DNA of 42,316 nucleotides from Chitinophaga pinensis (GCA_945870105.1 CAMBRL010000014.1:1-42316); one strand, 5' to 3'; numbered from the stretch's first letter, positions 1-8,975 are shown. Program-made: numbers and translations. Notes: generated by a model not told the origin, from the sequence alone.

Positions 1-809
1 AGAATAAGTATTCCGCCTAAACCACCAATACCTCCATAGAGTAAAAGGTATGGTGAACTTGCTACCTGATTTGCAGTGTCTTTATCAACTTTGTTTAAAA
101 AAGCTGTGAGGGCTGCTATTTCGGGTTCGGTTATGGTTTTGCCTTTATAGGCTTGTGTCATTGCAGGAAATGGTGGTGCTCCTAATATTCCTAATATTCC
201 GGCATCACCTCCTAATCTGCTATGGGCTGTTGTTAAATCTTTTGCCAGCAAACCTCCTGGAATAACTCCGGTGTAGTTTACATTGTGGCATGCTATGCAG
301 GCAACTCCTCCATTACTGAGGGCATTGCTGCCAATAAACAGATTTTTGCCGAGTTCAATAACTTCGGGTGTTGCATTTGCTGAAGCGCTTACAGGTGTTT
401 CTGCAACTGTAGGAGCGGCAACTGTTGCGGCTTCACTTTTTCCGGCAATGAATGTGTAGATTGCTTTTATGTCGCCATTGGGGATGGTTTGGTCGGGCAT
501 CATGATGCTGCTGTATTCTTCATAAATTGCTTTGGCATCAGCGTCTCCGCTTTTGATTAGTGCTTGCGAACTGCGTGTCCATTTCATCAGCCATTCTTCT
601 GTGCGTTTTGTGGTAACGCCTGCAAGGTCTGGCCCTACTAATCGTCCTCCTCCTACTTTGTGGCAGGCTGAGCAGTTTTGTTTAAAAATTGCTTCACCAT
701 CTTGTGCATGGGTTGCTGAAATTGAAAACAGGAAGAAACCTGTAATTGGCAAAAAGAAAAAAAATGTTTTTCTCATATATTGTGGATTGGGTTTATTTAC
801 CTGTTTCAT
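1..809 (-). CDS. Diheme c-type cytochrome, exported (3' end outside window)
   Basis: I translated this frame from the reverse complement; it stays open to the window edge, so the C-terminus is missing. A signal peptide (MRKTFFFF..., ending near THAQ) is followed by a first heme site CSACH (about 660-680) with a GPDLAG segment typical of class I cytochrome c. An Ala/Thr-rich linker follows, then a second heme site CIACH (about 282-303). The last visible residues are Gly/Leu-rich and may begin a membrane anchor. ATG 809 follows a purine-rich AAGGGGAAAC; ATG 776 would start directly at the signal peptide and is about as likely. An operator centred at 911.5 and a -7-like CAATTTTG (875-882, minus strand) lie upstream. 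A periplasmic electron-transfer role to a nitrogen-oxide reductase encoded further left is inferred from context only. Confidence 0.8.
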   Translation of the reverse strand, partial: MKQVNKPNPQYMRKTFFFFLPITGFFLFSISATHAQDGEAIFKQNCSACHKVGGGRLVGPDLAGVTTKRTEEWLMKWTRSSQALIKSGDADAKAIYEEYSSIMMPDQTIPNGDIKAIYTFIAGKSEAATVAAPTVAETPVSASANATPEVIELGKNLFIGSNALSNGGVACIACHNVNYTGVIPGGLLAKDLTTAHSRLGGDAGILGILGAPPFPAMTQAYKGKTITEPEIAALTAFLNKVDKDTANQVASSPYLLLYGGIGGLGGILI

Positions 810-903
810 TGTTTCCCCTTTTAAAATATGATTAATGTTAATGTAAGGTTTTGTTGTGTGGTTATTTCCGGGGACAAAATTGTTTTTCTTGTAGTCTTAA
901 AAC

Positions 904-919
904 AATGATTTTGGTCATA
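904..919 (-). promoter_or_regulatory. Crp/Fnr-type operator for the leftward cytochrome gene
   Basis: AATGATTTTGGTCATA, core TGA-N6-TCA. Its centre (911.5) is 36.5 bp from the last base of a minus-strand -7-like CAATTTTG (875-882), which differs from TAnnTTTG at one position. Confidence 0.6.
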
Positions 920-1056
920 TAATTTAATGTTCCTAGTCATGATTATAAATTTTAGCTAAGAGCCTGTTTAAGTTTTAACTAATAATGTTTTTATAAATAT
1001 CACTTTTTTACAAAAAAATAGCTCTACAAATTTTTTGAATTATCATTCGCTCAAAC

Positions 1057-1072
1057 AATGATTATCATCATA
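1057..1072. promoter_or_regulatory. Crp/Fnr-type operator, upstream accessory site
   Basis: AATGATTATCATCATA. It sits inside a longer imperfect palindrome (1053-1076) that is nearly the reverse complement of the 1121-1142 site. No -7 element lies at the standard distance on either strand, so it is probably accessory. Confidence 0.5.
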
Positions 1073-1124
1073 GTTTGCATTTTTATTTATCAACAATATA
1101 AACTGACATAAGTCATTTGTAAAC

Positions 1125-1170
1125 TATGATGGGAATCATTGTATCTGTCGATTCATCACCAATACATTTG
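1125..1170 (+). promoter_or_regulatory. narK operon promoter: operator plus -7 element
   Basis: Operator TATGATGGGAATCATT (1125-1140, centre 1132.5) is followed by TACATTTG (1163-1170), an exact match to the Bacteroidota -7 consensus TAnnTTTG. The predicted transcription start near 1176 puts the operator centre at about -42 to -43, the usual class II activator position, and gives a 5' leader of about 65 nt. Confidence 0.65.
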
Positions 1171-1241
1171 TTGCGAAATTTTTAATCTTTTTCTTTTGAC
1201 AAAAAAATATAACAACCTTCATCTATAATATTATAATATAT

Positions 1242-2972
1242 ATGGGAAATTTTAAAACTTTTTTAAAAGCAGGGCACGCACCCACCCTTTTTGCGTCTTT
1301 CCTTTATTTTGATTTTTGTTTTGCTATTTGGGTTTTGAACGGAGCTATGGCTCCGTTCATCAGCGAAGAGTTCAATCTTACTCCTGGGCAAAAAGGGTTT
1401 ATGGTTTCTATTCCTATTCTGGCAGGGGCATTAATGCGATTCCCTCTTGGAGTATTAGCTCAATACATTGGTAGGAAATATGCATCTCTGGTAGAGATGG
1501 GATTAATCCTGATAGCATTGGTATACGGATATTTTATGGTTGATACCTATTCTGAAGTATTGAATATGGGCGTTCTGCTTGGCATTGCCGGGGCAAGTTT
1601 TGGGGTTGCGCTTTCTTTGGGCTCAGGATGGTATCCCCCAAAATACAAAGGACTGGCAATGGGAATTGCAGGAGCTGGAAACAGCGGCACTGTTCTGGCA
1701 ATGCTGTTTGCCCCCCCGCTTGCCACTGAATTCGGATGGCAGGCAGTATATGGAATGGGTGCCATCTTTATGTTGATACCAATGCTGGTGATGATAATCT
1801 TTGCCAAAGAACCTCCCGATGTACATAAGCAGAGTTTTCTGGAACATATCAAATGTCTGTTTGAAAAAGATGGGTGGGTTTTCAACCTAATTTATATCAT
1901 CACTTTTGGAGGGTTTATTGGATTATCCAGTTTCCTTCCCACTTATTTTCATGATCAGTTTGGAGTAACAAAAGTGGAAGCCGGGCAGCTCACTATGCTC
2001 GCAGCTCTCATGGGAAGTGCTGTTCGGGTGGTAGGCGGATGGATTTCTGACCGTTGGGGAGGAGTTAATTCTCTTAAACTGATGTTTGTAATTATTATCA
2101 TCTGCATGTTTATTGCATCTTTCCAACTCGATCTGGTAAGTACCACCATCCTATTCATGGTTACATTCGCAGCTTTGGGAGCAGGTAATGGGTCGCTGTT
2201 TCAGCTAGTGCCATTGCGCTGGCCCCTTACCACAGCAGTGGCTGGCAGTATGATTGGCGAGATTGGCGCATTGGGAGGCAGCATCATTCCCAATGCAATG
2301 GGTCAATCAAAACAACTGACTGGCTCCTTCCAATATGGCTTCCTCATATTTTTAGGTGTCGCAGTTCTTGCTTTGGTTGTTCTTCAGGTAGCCCAGTACA
2401 AATGGACCAAAACCTGGGCAGAAAAAGGCGGCAGGGCTCGTATCCGCAAAGAAGAAATCGGACTTAAAATTCAAGAACACATTCCGGGATTACAAACTGT
2501 TTTGGCAAAGGCCGCAGTAAAAGGTGCAGAATTTTCTTACCAGACTATCATTTACCCAGTAGGGAATTCGGAACTGGCAGATAAAGCACGGGAACACGCT
2601 GCCTATCTGTCAAAAACCACTGGTTCTAAAATAGTTTTACTATATGTAAATGAAAAATTCCATAGCACAGGTGTTTTAGCCACTGATTCTCCTGAATGGG
2701 CTAAGATACGGGAAGGATGGATAAACGAAGGAAAACAAATTCTGATTGCCGAAGCCAAGAAGCTCAATGACCTGAATGTAACAAATATTGAAGCTGTGTT
2801 CGGTCAAGGTGATGTTGCCTCCGAGATTGTTGCTATTGCAAAAGAAAGAAGAGCTGAACTGATTTTGCTTGCAAGTCACTTAGCCTCACCATTAGGCAAA
2901 TTATTGATGGGGAGCAGGACTTTTGAGGTATTTAAAGAAGCACCGTGCCCGATATTAAGAATCGTAAGATAA
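1242..2972 (+). CDS. narK: NarK-type nitrate/nitrite transporter fused to a UspA domain
   Basis: Residues 1 to about 395 form a 12-helix MFS domain of the nitrate/nitrite porter family. The nitrate signature GIAGAGNSGT is at 141-150, with a second GAGNGSLFQLVP motif in the C-terminal half. Both substrate arginines are in the expected places (R66 in ALMRFPLG, and SAVRVVGGW). From about residue 432 a universal stress protein domain runs to the end (...GSRTFEVFKEAPCPIL). Its nucleotide loop is degraded: the usual G-x2-G-x9-G(S/T) reads A-S-H-L..., with only the last Gly-Ser kept, so ATP binding is doubtful. Inference: cytoplasmic membrane nitrate uptake or nitrate/nitrite exchange feeding nitrate respiration, with the Usp domain as a regulatory tail. 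It is first in an operon with the next narK. Confidence 0.92.
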   Translation: MGNFKTFLKAGHAPTLFASFLYFDFCFAIWVLNGAMAPFISEEFNLTPGQKGFMVSIPILAGALMRFPLGVLAQYIGRKYASLVEMGLILIALVYGYFMVDTYSEVLNMGVLLGIAGASFGVALSLGSGWYPPKYKGLAMGIAGAGNSGTVLAMLFAPPLATEFGWQAVYGMGAIFMLIPMLVMIIFAKEPPDVHKQSFLEHIKCLFEKDGWVFNLIYIITFGGFIGLSSFLPTYFHDQFGVTKVEAGQLTMLAALMGSAVRVVGGWISDRWGGVNSLKLMFVIIIICMFIASFQLDLVSTTILFMVTFAALGAGNGSLFQLVPLRWPLTTAVAGSMIGEIGALGGSIIPNAMGQSKQLTGSFQYGFLIFLGVAVLALVVLQVAQYKWTKTWAEKGGRARIRKEEIGLKIQEHIPGLQTVLAKAAVKGAEFSYQTIIYPVGNSELADKAREHAAYLSKTTGSKIVLLYVNEKFHSTGVLATDSPEWAKIREGWINEGKQILIAEAKKLNDLNVTNIEAVFGQGDVASEIVAIAKERRAELILLASHLASPLGKLLMGSRTFEVFKEAPCPILRIVR

Positions 2973-3021
2973 ATTCAATAATAATACAATCGCATTACAA
3001 ACAACTAAAACCAAAATCATT

Positions 3022-4365
3022 ATGGCAACATGGCTAACAAAATGGGAACCCGAAAACCCTGATTTTTGGGAAAGTACAGGTAAATCAATCGCCTGGAGAG
3101 TACTAACAATAACAACAATTTCACTTATCCTCTCTTTCGCTACCTGGTTTATGATGAGCGCCATTGTTACCAAACTACCGGGCATAGGATTTAAGTTTAC
3201 CAAAGACCAACTCTTCTGGTTAGCCGCCATACCTGGTCTGGCAGCGGGATTGCTCCGTTTAGTTCATACATTTTTATTGCCCATTTACGGTTCGCGCCAT
3301 GTTATCAGCATAGCAACCTTTATTAAAATAATACCAGCCATAGGGCTTGGTCTTGCTGTAATGAACCCCACAACACCCTTCTGGGTATTTATGGTGTTAG
3401 CTTTTACCTGCGGTTTCGGAGGAGGCGACTTCTCATCCTACATGCCAAGCACAAGTATGTTTTTTCCTAAAAGATTGCAGGGAACTGCATTAGGTATTCA
3501 GGCGGGTATCGGAAATTTTGGTGTGAGCGTTGCACAATTTATGACACCTGCCATGTTGGGCGTTGCCACTTACGGTGCAGCCGAAGTTTTTACCAAAGTT
3601 GATCCTAAAACAAAAGAAGTATTGGGCACCTCAGAAATATATTTGCAAAGCGCAGCTTTCTGGTATGTTCCTTTATTGGTAATACTTGCAATAGCTTCCT
3701 GGTTCCTGATAAAAAGCATACCGGTGAAAGCATCTTTTAAAGAACAGTTGGATATATTTAAAGATAAACACACCTGGTTTTGCACTATAACCTATGTAAT
3801 GACTTTTGGAGGATTTTCAGGGCTTGCAGCCATATTTCCCTTAATGATAAAAACTATTTACGGAGATTTTGCCGGAGCCCCCGATCCATTGAAATATGCG
3901 TTCTTAGGTCCCCTGATTGGAGCAGGCAGCCGCGTATTATTTGGCTTTATAGCCGATAAAGTAGGAGGTGCAGTTTTAACAACCCTCACAGGAATAGGCT
4001 TAATCATAGGTTGCGTAGCAATGGTTCAATTAGGGTTATTAACACCCACATCCGTTGAACAGTTTCCTATGTTTCTTTACCTGATGCTGTTCCTGTTTTT
4101 TATTACAGGAATGGGCAATGCCGCCACCTTCCGTCAATACCCTATTATATTTGGAAAAAATCCTCGCCAGGCAGCAGGTGTAATAGGTTTTACAGCAGCC
4201 ATTGCAGCTTTTGGTCCTTTCATTTTCGCAAAATCAGTAAGCGCGGTAATGAACAGCACGGGTAATGCAAACGGTTTCTTTTATGCCATAGCAGTTTTCT
4301 TTGCTTTTGCCACAGCAATCAACTGGTGGTATTATAACCGCAAAGACTGCGAAAGACCAAGTTGA
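3022..4365 (+). CDS. narK: NarK-family nitrate/nitrite antiporter
   Basis: This 447-residue, 12-helix MFS protein belongs to the nitrate/nitrite porter family and starts 49 bp after the first narK, presumably in one transcript. It has the nitrate signature GIQAGIGNFGVS and GMGNAATFRQYP, and the paired substrate arginines in GLLRLVHTF and GAGSRVLFGF. It has no Usp tail. Tandem NarK1/NarK2 pairs or fusions are known in denitrifiers, where one half is proposed to be a nitrate/proton symporter and the other a nitrate/nitrite exchanger. Which is which cannot be decided here. The stop is TGA, which shows that TGA is read as stop in this genome. Confidence 0.93.
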   Translation: MATWLTKWEPENPDFWESTGKSIAWRVLTITTISLILSFATWFMMSAIVTKLPGIGFKFTKDQLFWLAAIPGLAAGLLRLVHTFLLPIYGSRHVISIATFIKIIPAIGLGLAVMNPTTPFWVFMVLAFTCGFGGGDFSSYMPSTSMFFPKRLQGTALGIQAGIGNFGVSVAQFMTPAMLGVATYGAAEVFTKVDPKTKEVLGTSEIYLQSAAFWYVPLLVILAIASWFLIKSIPVKASFKEQLDIFKDKHTWFCTITYVMTFGGFSGLAAIFPLMIKTIYGDFAGAPDPLKYAFLGPLIGAGSRVLFGFIADKVGGAVLTTLTGIGLIIGCVAMVQLGLLTPTSVEQFPMFLYLMLFLFFITGMGNAATFRQYPIIFGKNPRQAAGVIGFTAAIAAFGPFIFAKSVSAVMNSTGNANGFFYAIAVFFAFATAINWWYYNRKDCERPS

Positions 4366-4441
4366 ATAATGAACCTGAATGGACTGAATGTGGACTTAAG
4401 TAAAGAAATACTTCTCCATAAACACGCTTAACAGAACCTAA

Positions 4442-4828
4442 ATGTTTGATTTATCTACCTCTTCCGCATCTGTAAAGCCCCAAAAAGACCATTTGGCTCA
4501 TCTGTGCGCGTCAGGAAACAGGAAATGGAGCTATTTTATATCGTGGTGGCTGAGGTATTGTATCCAATGGAGCTATCCTGTTCAATGTGGCGCGTGGCAT
4601 CAAACGAAATGGAGCTATCCTGTTCAATGTGGAGCGTGGCATCAAACAAAATGGAGCTATCCGGTTCAATGTGGCGCGCGGCATCAAGCAAAATGGAGCT
4701 ATCCCGTTCAATGTGGCGCGTGGCATCAAACAAAATGGAGCTATCCGGTTCAATACCTCAGCCACCACTATAGTAAATGGAGCTATTGGGTTCAATGTGC
4801 CGTCTACCACCCATTAAACAGTAACTAA
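4442..4828 (+). repeat. 42-bp tandem repeat array 1 with leader (7 units)
   Basis: ATGGAGCTAT recurs at 4525, 4567, 4609, 4651, 4693, 4735 and 4777, always 42 bp apart. GTTCA(A) recurs at the same phase six times (4579 to 4789). The four inner units are almost identical; the first and last are divergent. The spacer at about 4540-4560 is close to the reverse complement of the one at 4751-4771 (18-bp core GTGGTGGCTGAGGTATTG), so the array could close into one long stem. A leader GTCAGGAA (4510-4517) lies 69 bp before the first GTTCA. Because 42 is divisible by 3, several frames stay open; one reads from ATG 4442 as 128 residues with a 14-residue repeat (WSYPVQCGAWHQTK). The same geometry recurs at 23.2 kb. 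The array lies between the narK pair and the porin gene and probably sits in the porin's leader. Confidence 0.9.
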
Positions 4829-4892
4829 AAGCCCGGTTTGTCGGTCAAAAACGGGATTAAACAGTAAGCAAAAAAACAAAAACAAAAAACAA

Positions 4893-6299
4893 ATGAAAAA
4901 CAACACTCCCCCCCTCATCCGCAGTATCACCCTTACCCTGTTCAGTGCTGTCGCCCTGTCATTGCTATGTATAATGTCTGCTAAGGCTCAAACCCCGGCA
5001 GCAACAACACCAACCGAAGCCAGCGGAACCATCAACATCCAATACATGGCACGGTCAGAATACCGCCACGGCTTTCAGGCATTGGCAGATACCAACCAAA
5101 AGGCGGGAATATTTACCTCGCAACGAGCACGACTGGGGTATCAATACAACGCAAAAAAATTTCGTTTAGCAGCAACCGTGCAAGATGTAAGAGTATGGGG
5201 TTCTACCAACAACCTGAGTGTTGACAGCACCGGAAAACTTTCATTGTTTGAAGGCTGGGGTGAATTATTATTCACCAATAAACTCAGCCTCAAAGTTGGA
5301 AGACAACAACTTTCTTATGATGACGACAGAATTTTAGGTTCATTAGATTGGGCAATGCAAGGAAGAAGACATGACCTTGCGCTGCTCAAATATGTCAATG
5401 ACAGCGTGCTTACTGTACATGCAGGATTTGCCTACAATCAGGACAAAGAACAAAGCAAATCAAACATCTATAACCAGAAAGCAAATTACAAATCCATGCA
5501 ATTTATCTGGCTATTCCGCCAGTTTAAGAAAGCAAATATCAGTGCATTATTTTTAAATAACGGACTGCAATACACCGAAACCGATACAGCCGGAAAAGTA
5601 ACCTACGGAGCACAGTATTTCAGCCAAACAGCTGGAGTGCGTACCTCACTTAACTTTGGAAAAATATCATCTATCATTTATGTTTATTATCAATTGGGTA
5701 AAAATGCAGCCGTACTAAAAGCTGATAAACGCCCCAAAGATTTAAGTGCTTATGATATTTCTGCTGAAATAACATACAAACCGATTACACAATTAGGTGT
5801 TACATTAGGTGCTGAACTATTATCAGGAACCAGTCAGGATGCCAGCACCTCACTAACAAAAAGCACATCGTTCTCCCCATTGTATGGAACCAATCACCGC
5901 TTCAACGGATACATGGATTACTTCTATGTGCTCAACCATGCCAACAGCGTAGGCTTAAATGATATCTACTTAAAAGTAAATACCAACTTCAAAAAAATTA
6001 CCGCCTCTCTGAATGGACATTATTTCATGGCAAATGCCGATATTAAAGATGTTGCAGCCACAACAAACACAGGTTCTTTTGTTGCCATGCCAAGCTACTT
6101 GGGCATTGAACTTGACTTAACGTTAACCTATAATTTTACGGAAGGAGTTGGAATACAAGGCGGGTACTCGCAAATGTTCGGAACCGAATCACTAAAAGCA
6201 ATAAGAGGCGGACAGGTAAATGCAACCAGCAACTGGGCATACCTCATGGTGCTTATCCGTCCCAACATAAAATGGCCAAAAACAGGATTGAAATTATAG
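4893..6299 (+). CDS. Alginate-export-type outer-membrane beta-barrel porin
   Basis: A signal peptide of about 32 residues (hydrophobic LTLFSAVALSLLCIMSAKA) precedes a barrel-type sequence with alternating aromatic strands. The part from about 45 to 170 (SEYRHGF, SQRARLGYQY, EGWGELLF, KVGRQQLSYDDDRILGS) matches the alginate_exp family. The protein ends as a strand set without a Por secretion domain. Members of this family are often encoded in denitrification clusters, where they are thought to pass small anions or solutes across the outer membrane. Here it follows the narK genes directly after repeat array 1, so nitrate/nitrite passage is a plausible inference. No operator palindrome was seen upstream; it may be read from the narK promoter. 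Confidence 0.85.
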   Translation: MKNNTPPLIRSITLTLFSAVALSLLCIMSAKAQTPAATTPTEASGTINIQYMARSEYRHGFQALADTNQKAGIFTSQRARLGYQYNAKKFRLAATVQDVRVWGSTNNLSVDSTGKLSLFEGWGELLFTNKLSLKVGRQQLSYDDDRILGSLDWAMQGRRHDLALLKYVNDSVLTVHAGFAYNQDKEQSKSNIYNQKANYKSMQFIWLFRQFKKANISALFLNNGLQYTETDTAGKVTYGAQYFSQTAGVRTSLNFGKISSIIYVYYQLGKNAAVLKADKRPKDLSAYDISAEITYKPITQLGVTLGAELLSGTSQDASTSLTKSTSFSPLYGTNHRFNGYMDYFYVLNHANSVGLNDIYLKVNTNFKKITASLNGHYFMANADIKDVAATTNTGSFVAMPSYLGIELDLTLTYNFTEGVGIQGGYSQMFGTESLKAIRGGQVNATSNWAYLMVLIRPNIKWPKTGLKL

Positions 6300-6309
6300 T
6301 TATTTAGAA

Positions 6310-6345
6310 TTAGTCTCAATACCATATTCATGGTATTGAGACTAA
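6310..6345. terminator. Perfect 16-bp inverted repeat between porin and TonB receptor genes
   Basis: Stem 6310-6325 (begins TTAGTCTC) pairs without mismatch with 6330-6345 around a 4-nt loop ATTC. It follows the porin stop by about 10 bp, as a terminator would, but has no T-tract on either strand. It is also centred (6327.5) about 39 bp before a -7-like CATCTTTG (6359-6366), so a regulatory role for the receptor gene is possible. Confidence 0.55.
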
Positions 6346-6399
6346 GAAAGTCTGCTCTCATCTTTGCGACAGTATATAAAATTGAAAAATAATGACAAG

Positions 6400-8850
6400 A
6401 TGAAAAGCAGATTTTTTCTAATACTATGTTTACTGACACCATTTCTTCTAAAAGCACAAAACGCATTAGTTGAAGGAGTGATAACTCAAAAGGGAACAGA
6501 AGTTACCCTTCCCGGGGTTTCGGTTTACCTTGAAAACACTAAGATAGGAGCAGCTACCAACGGTAAAGGGAACTATTTTATAAAGGAAGTTCCTCCGGGT
6601 CAATATACTCTTGTAGTTTCATGTATCGGCTATAACACAGAGAAGATAGCCATTGCAGTAAATGCAAAAGAAACTACAAAACAAGATATTAGTTTAACCG
6701 AAAATGTATTGGACTTGCCCGAAATGGTTGTTCAAAGTGTTACAATGACAGGTGGTTTGGCAGGTCTTAAAGAAATTCCCGGATCTGCATTTTATATCTC
6801 TCCAAAAGAAATAGCAAAGTTTAGTTATACCGATATAAACAGAATGCTTCGTTCTGTTCCCGGCATAAATCTGCAGGAAGAAGATGGCTTTGGACTTCGT
6901 CCCAACATAGGATTAAGAGGAACAGGTGTTGAACGTAGTTCAAAAATCACCATTATGGAGGATGGCGTGCTCATGGCTCCCGCACCATATGCGTCACCGG
7001 CTGCTTATTATTTCCCCACAATAGGCAGAATGCAGGCAGTGGAAATTCTTAAAGGCAGTAGCCAGATAAAATACGGACCGTTTACTACAGGTGGAGCTAT
7101 CAATCTTATCTCCACTCAAATTCCTGCAAATTTTTCAGGAAAAATTCACCTGATCGGAGGAAGCTTTGGAGGAAGAAATCTTCACGCAAACATTGGAAAC
7201 TCACATAAAAATTTTGGATACATGGTTGAAACATTTATGTATGGATCTGATGGTTTTAAAAAATTAGACGGAGGTGGAGATACAGGTTTTGATAAGAAAG
7301 ATTACCTCATAAAATTTCGGGTTAATACCAATCCGGATGCAAAAATCTACCAGTCGCTGAATTTTAAAGTAGGACAAACGGTTGAAGAATCAAATGAAAC
7401 CTATCTTGGTTTAACTGAAGATGACTACAGTGTTAATCCATTGCGGAGGTATTCGGCATCACAGAAAGATGTTATCAATACAAAACAAACACAGTTGTCT
7501 GTAACGCATTTAATACATCCTGCAAAATTTCTGGATATTACCACAACAGCTTACCGCACAGATTTTCACCGCAACTGGTATAAATTAGATGCAGTAAAAG
7601 ATACTGCCGGTACAAAATTTTCAATTGCTGATGTTTTGGAAAATCCTCAAGAGAATAGTTATGCCTACAGCATTATTACCGGAACATCAAGTATTAATGA
7701 TGATGCACTCTATGTAAAAGCAAATACCCGTACGTATTATTCTCAAGGAATTCAGACTATACTTGGATTTAATTTTAAAACAGCAGCCATAACCCACAAA
7801 ATTGATGCGGGCTTTCGTTACCATTATGATGAAATGGACCGTTTTCAGCATCAGGATGAATACCGGATAGAAAACAGTGTTATGCAGCTTACAAAATCAG
7901 GAATTGCCGGAACAGAAAGCAATCAAATTGTTTCTGCAACTGCTATGGCTGCCTATGTTCAATACAAACTTAACTGGAATAAATTGAGTGTAGTTCCCGG
8001 AATAAGATTTGAAAATGTGCAACTGGGTAAAAAAGATTACGGGAAAACAGATCCGGAACGTACAAGTGCATCATTAATAGCAACTAAAAATACCGTTTCC
8101 TCATTTATTCCTGGAATTGGTATTGATTATAAATTCAGCAAGAATTTAAGTGCTTTTGTAGGAGTTCATAAAGGTTTTGCTCCTCCCGGACCAACAGAAG
8201 ATGCAAAGCCCGAAGAAAGCTATAATTATGAATTGGGGTTAAGATATGCTTATAAGGGTTTATCAGGTCAGTTAGTTGGATTCTACAACAACTACAAAAA
8301 TCTTCTTGGAAGCGATCTTGCTGCATCGGGAGGAAGTGGAACAGGCGAACTTTTCAACGGTGGTAGAGCAGAATCAAAGGGTGTTGAATTTCAGGCTACC
8401 TATGACTTTCTTTCGTCTGCAAAAACAGCTTTCAGTCTTCCTTTAACAATAGTGTATTCCTATACCGATGCAATCTTTAAATCAAGTTTTAAAAGCGATT
8501 TTGAAGATTGGGGCACCGTAAATGATGGAGATCACTTGCCTTATCTTGCAAATAACCAGTTTAATTTTATTCTTGCGCTTGAACATAAATTGTTTAGCAT
8601 CAATGTGAGTGGAAAATATACTGATGTAATGCGAACCAAAGCAGGACAGGGGAATATTCCAGAACACGAAAAAACAGATGCTTTTTTTACACTTGATGCA
8701 AGCGCAAATTATGCGGTTCACAAAAATATCTCGCTTTTTGGAAATGTTACAAATATTACAAACGAAGTATATATTGTTGCCCGCAGGCCATCAGGCCTGC
8801 GACCAGGAATGCCAAGAGCATTTAATCTAGGCGTAAAAGCAAATTTTTAG
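6400..8850 (+). CDS. TonB-dependent outer-membrane receptor, FecA-like
   Basis: I start at ATG 6400 because it opens directly on a signal peptide (MKSRFFLILCLLTPFLLKAQ); a TTG 36 bp upstream overlaps a probable -7 element. After the signal come a carboxypeptidase-regulatory-like domain (about residues 22-105, GTEVTLPGVSVYLENT), the plug (about 125-245, with RSVPGINLQEEDGFGLRP and VEILKGSSQIKYGP) and a 22-strand-type barrel to the C-terminal GVKANF. The plug resembles ferric-dicitrate and siderophore receptors. No SusD partner is present, so this is not a glycan-uptake pair. Iron or another metal chelate (copper is also conceivable for denitrification enzymes) is the likely substrate, but the ligand cannot be read from the sequence. 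Confidence 0.88.
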   Translation: MKSRFFLILCLLTPFLLKAQNALVEGVITQKGTEVTLPGVSVYLENTKIGAATNGKGNYFIKEVPPGQYTLVVSCIGYNTEKIAIAVNAKETTKQDISLTENVLDLPEMVVQSVTMTGGLAGLKEIPGSAFYISPKEIAKFSYTDINRMLRSVPGINLQEEDGFGLRPNIGLRGTGVERSSKITIMEDGVLMAPAPYASPAAYYFPTIGRMQAVEILKGSSQIKYGPFTTGGAINLISTQIPANFSGKIHLIGGSFGGRNLHANIGNSHKNFGYMVETFMYGSDGFKKLDGGGDTGFDKKDYLIKFRVNTNPDAKIYQSLNFKVGQTVEESNETYLGLTEDDYSVNPLRRYSASQKDVINTKQTQLSVTHLIHPAKFLDITTTAYRTDFHRNWYKLDAVKDTAGTKFSIADVLENPQENSYAYSIITGTSSINDDALYVKANTRTYYSQGIQTILGFNFKTAAITHKIDAGFRYHYDEMDRFQHQDEYRIENSVMQLTKSGIAGTESNQIVSATAMAAYVQYKLNWNKLSVVPGIRFENVQLGKKDYGKTDPERTSASLIATKNTVSSFIPGIGIDYKFSKNLSAFVGVHKGFAPPGPTEDAKPEESYNYELGLRYAYKGLSGQLVGFYNNYKNLLGSDLAASGGSGTGELFNGGRAESKGVEFQATYDFLSSAKTAFSLPLTIVYSYTDAIFKSSFKSDFEDWGTVNDGDHLPYLANNQFNFILALEHKLFSINVSGKYTDVMRTKAGQGNIPEHEKTDAFFTLDASANYAVHKNISLFGNVTNITNEVYIVARRPSGLRPGMPRAFNLGVKANF

Positions 8851-8911
8851 AGAAATCTACTGCATAAAATTTCGATTTAAGTTGCTTTATTAAGCACTTA
8901 TCTTCTCATTC

Positions 8912-8956
8912 TATGATGCAAATCATTTTCCAATAGCTAAATCATGCCGTTATTTG
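8912..8956 (+). promoter_or_regulatory. Promoter of hemerythrin-moaA-crp operon: operator plus -7
   Basis: Operator TATGATGCAAATCATT (8912-8927, centre 8919.5). The 8-mer ending at 8956 is GTTATTTG, which keeps the TTTG half of the -7 element and is again 36.5 bp from the operator centre. The predicted start of transcription is near 8962, 14 nt before the ATG. Confidence 0.55.
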
Positions 8957-8975
8957 CAAATAAACATAACGGTAT

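Larger units (their letters stand above)
810..1241. promoter_or_regulatory. Divergent regulatory region between cytochrome c and narK operons
   Basis: There is no gene in these 432 bp. The region holds several copies of the TGA-N6-TCA palindrome: centres at 911.5, 1064.5 and 1132.5, plus weaker matches centred at 1109.5 (TGACATAAGTCA) and 933.5. The weak sites sit 22-23 bp, about two helical turns, from a strong one, which would suit cooperative binding. The outermost site on each side lies 36.5-37.5 bp from a -7-like element that faces the adjacent gene. Confidence 0.7.

Noticed and set aside
532-831. Plus-strand open frame of 99 codons at the left end
   Set aside because: It is antisense to the diheme cytochrome, which has signal peptide and two heme motifs; the plus-strand frame shows no features.
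1101-1120. TGACATAAGTCA as a full extra operator
   Set aside because: It has the TGA-N6-TCA core but weak outer bases and no -7 element at the regulon distance; kept only as a possible accessory site.
4511-4810. Antisense protein-coding frames across array 1
   Set aside because: A 42-bp period without stops in one unit leaves several frames open automatically; no start, signal or similarity supports the minus-strand frames.
4525-4818. CRISPR array (short repeats with regular spacing)
   Set aside because: The intervals between the 10-bp anchors are nearly identical to one another, not unique spacers, the period is 42 bp, and no cas genes are present.
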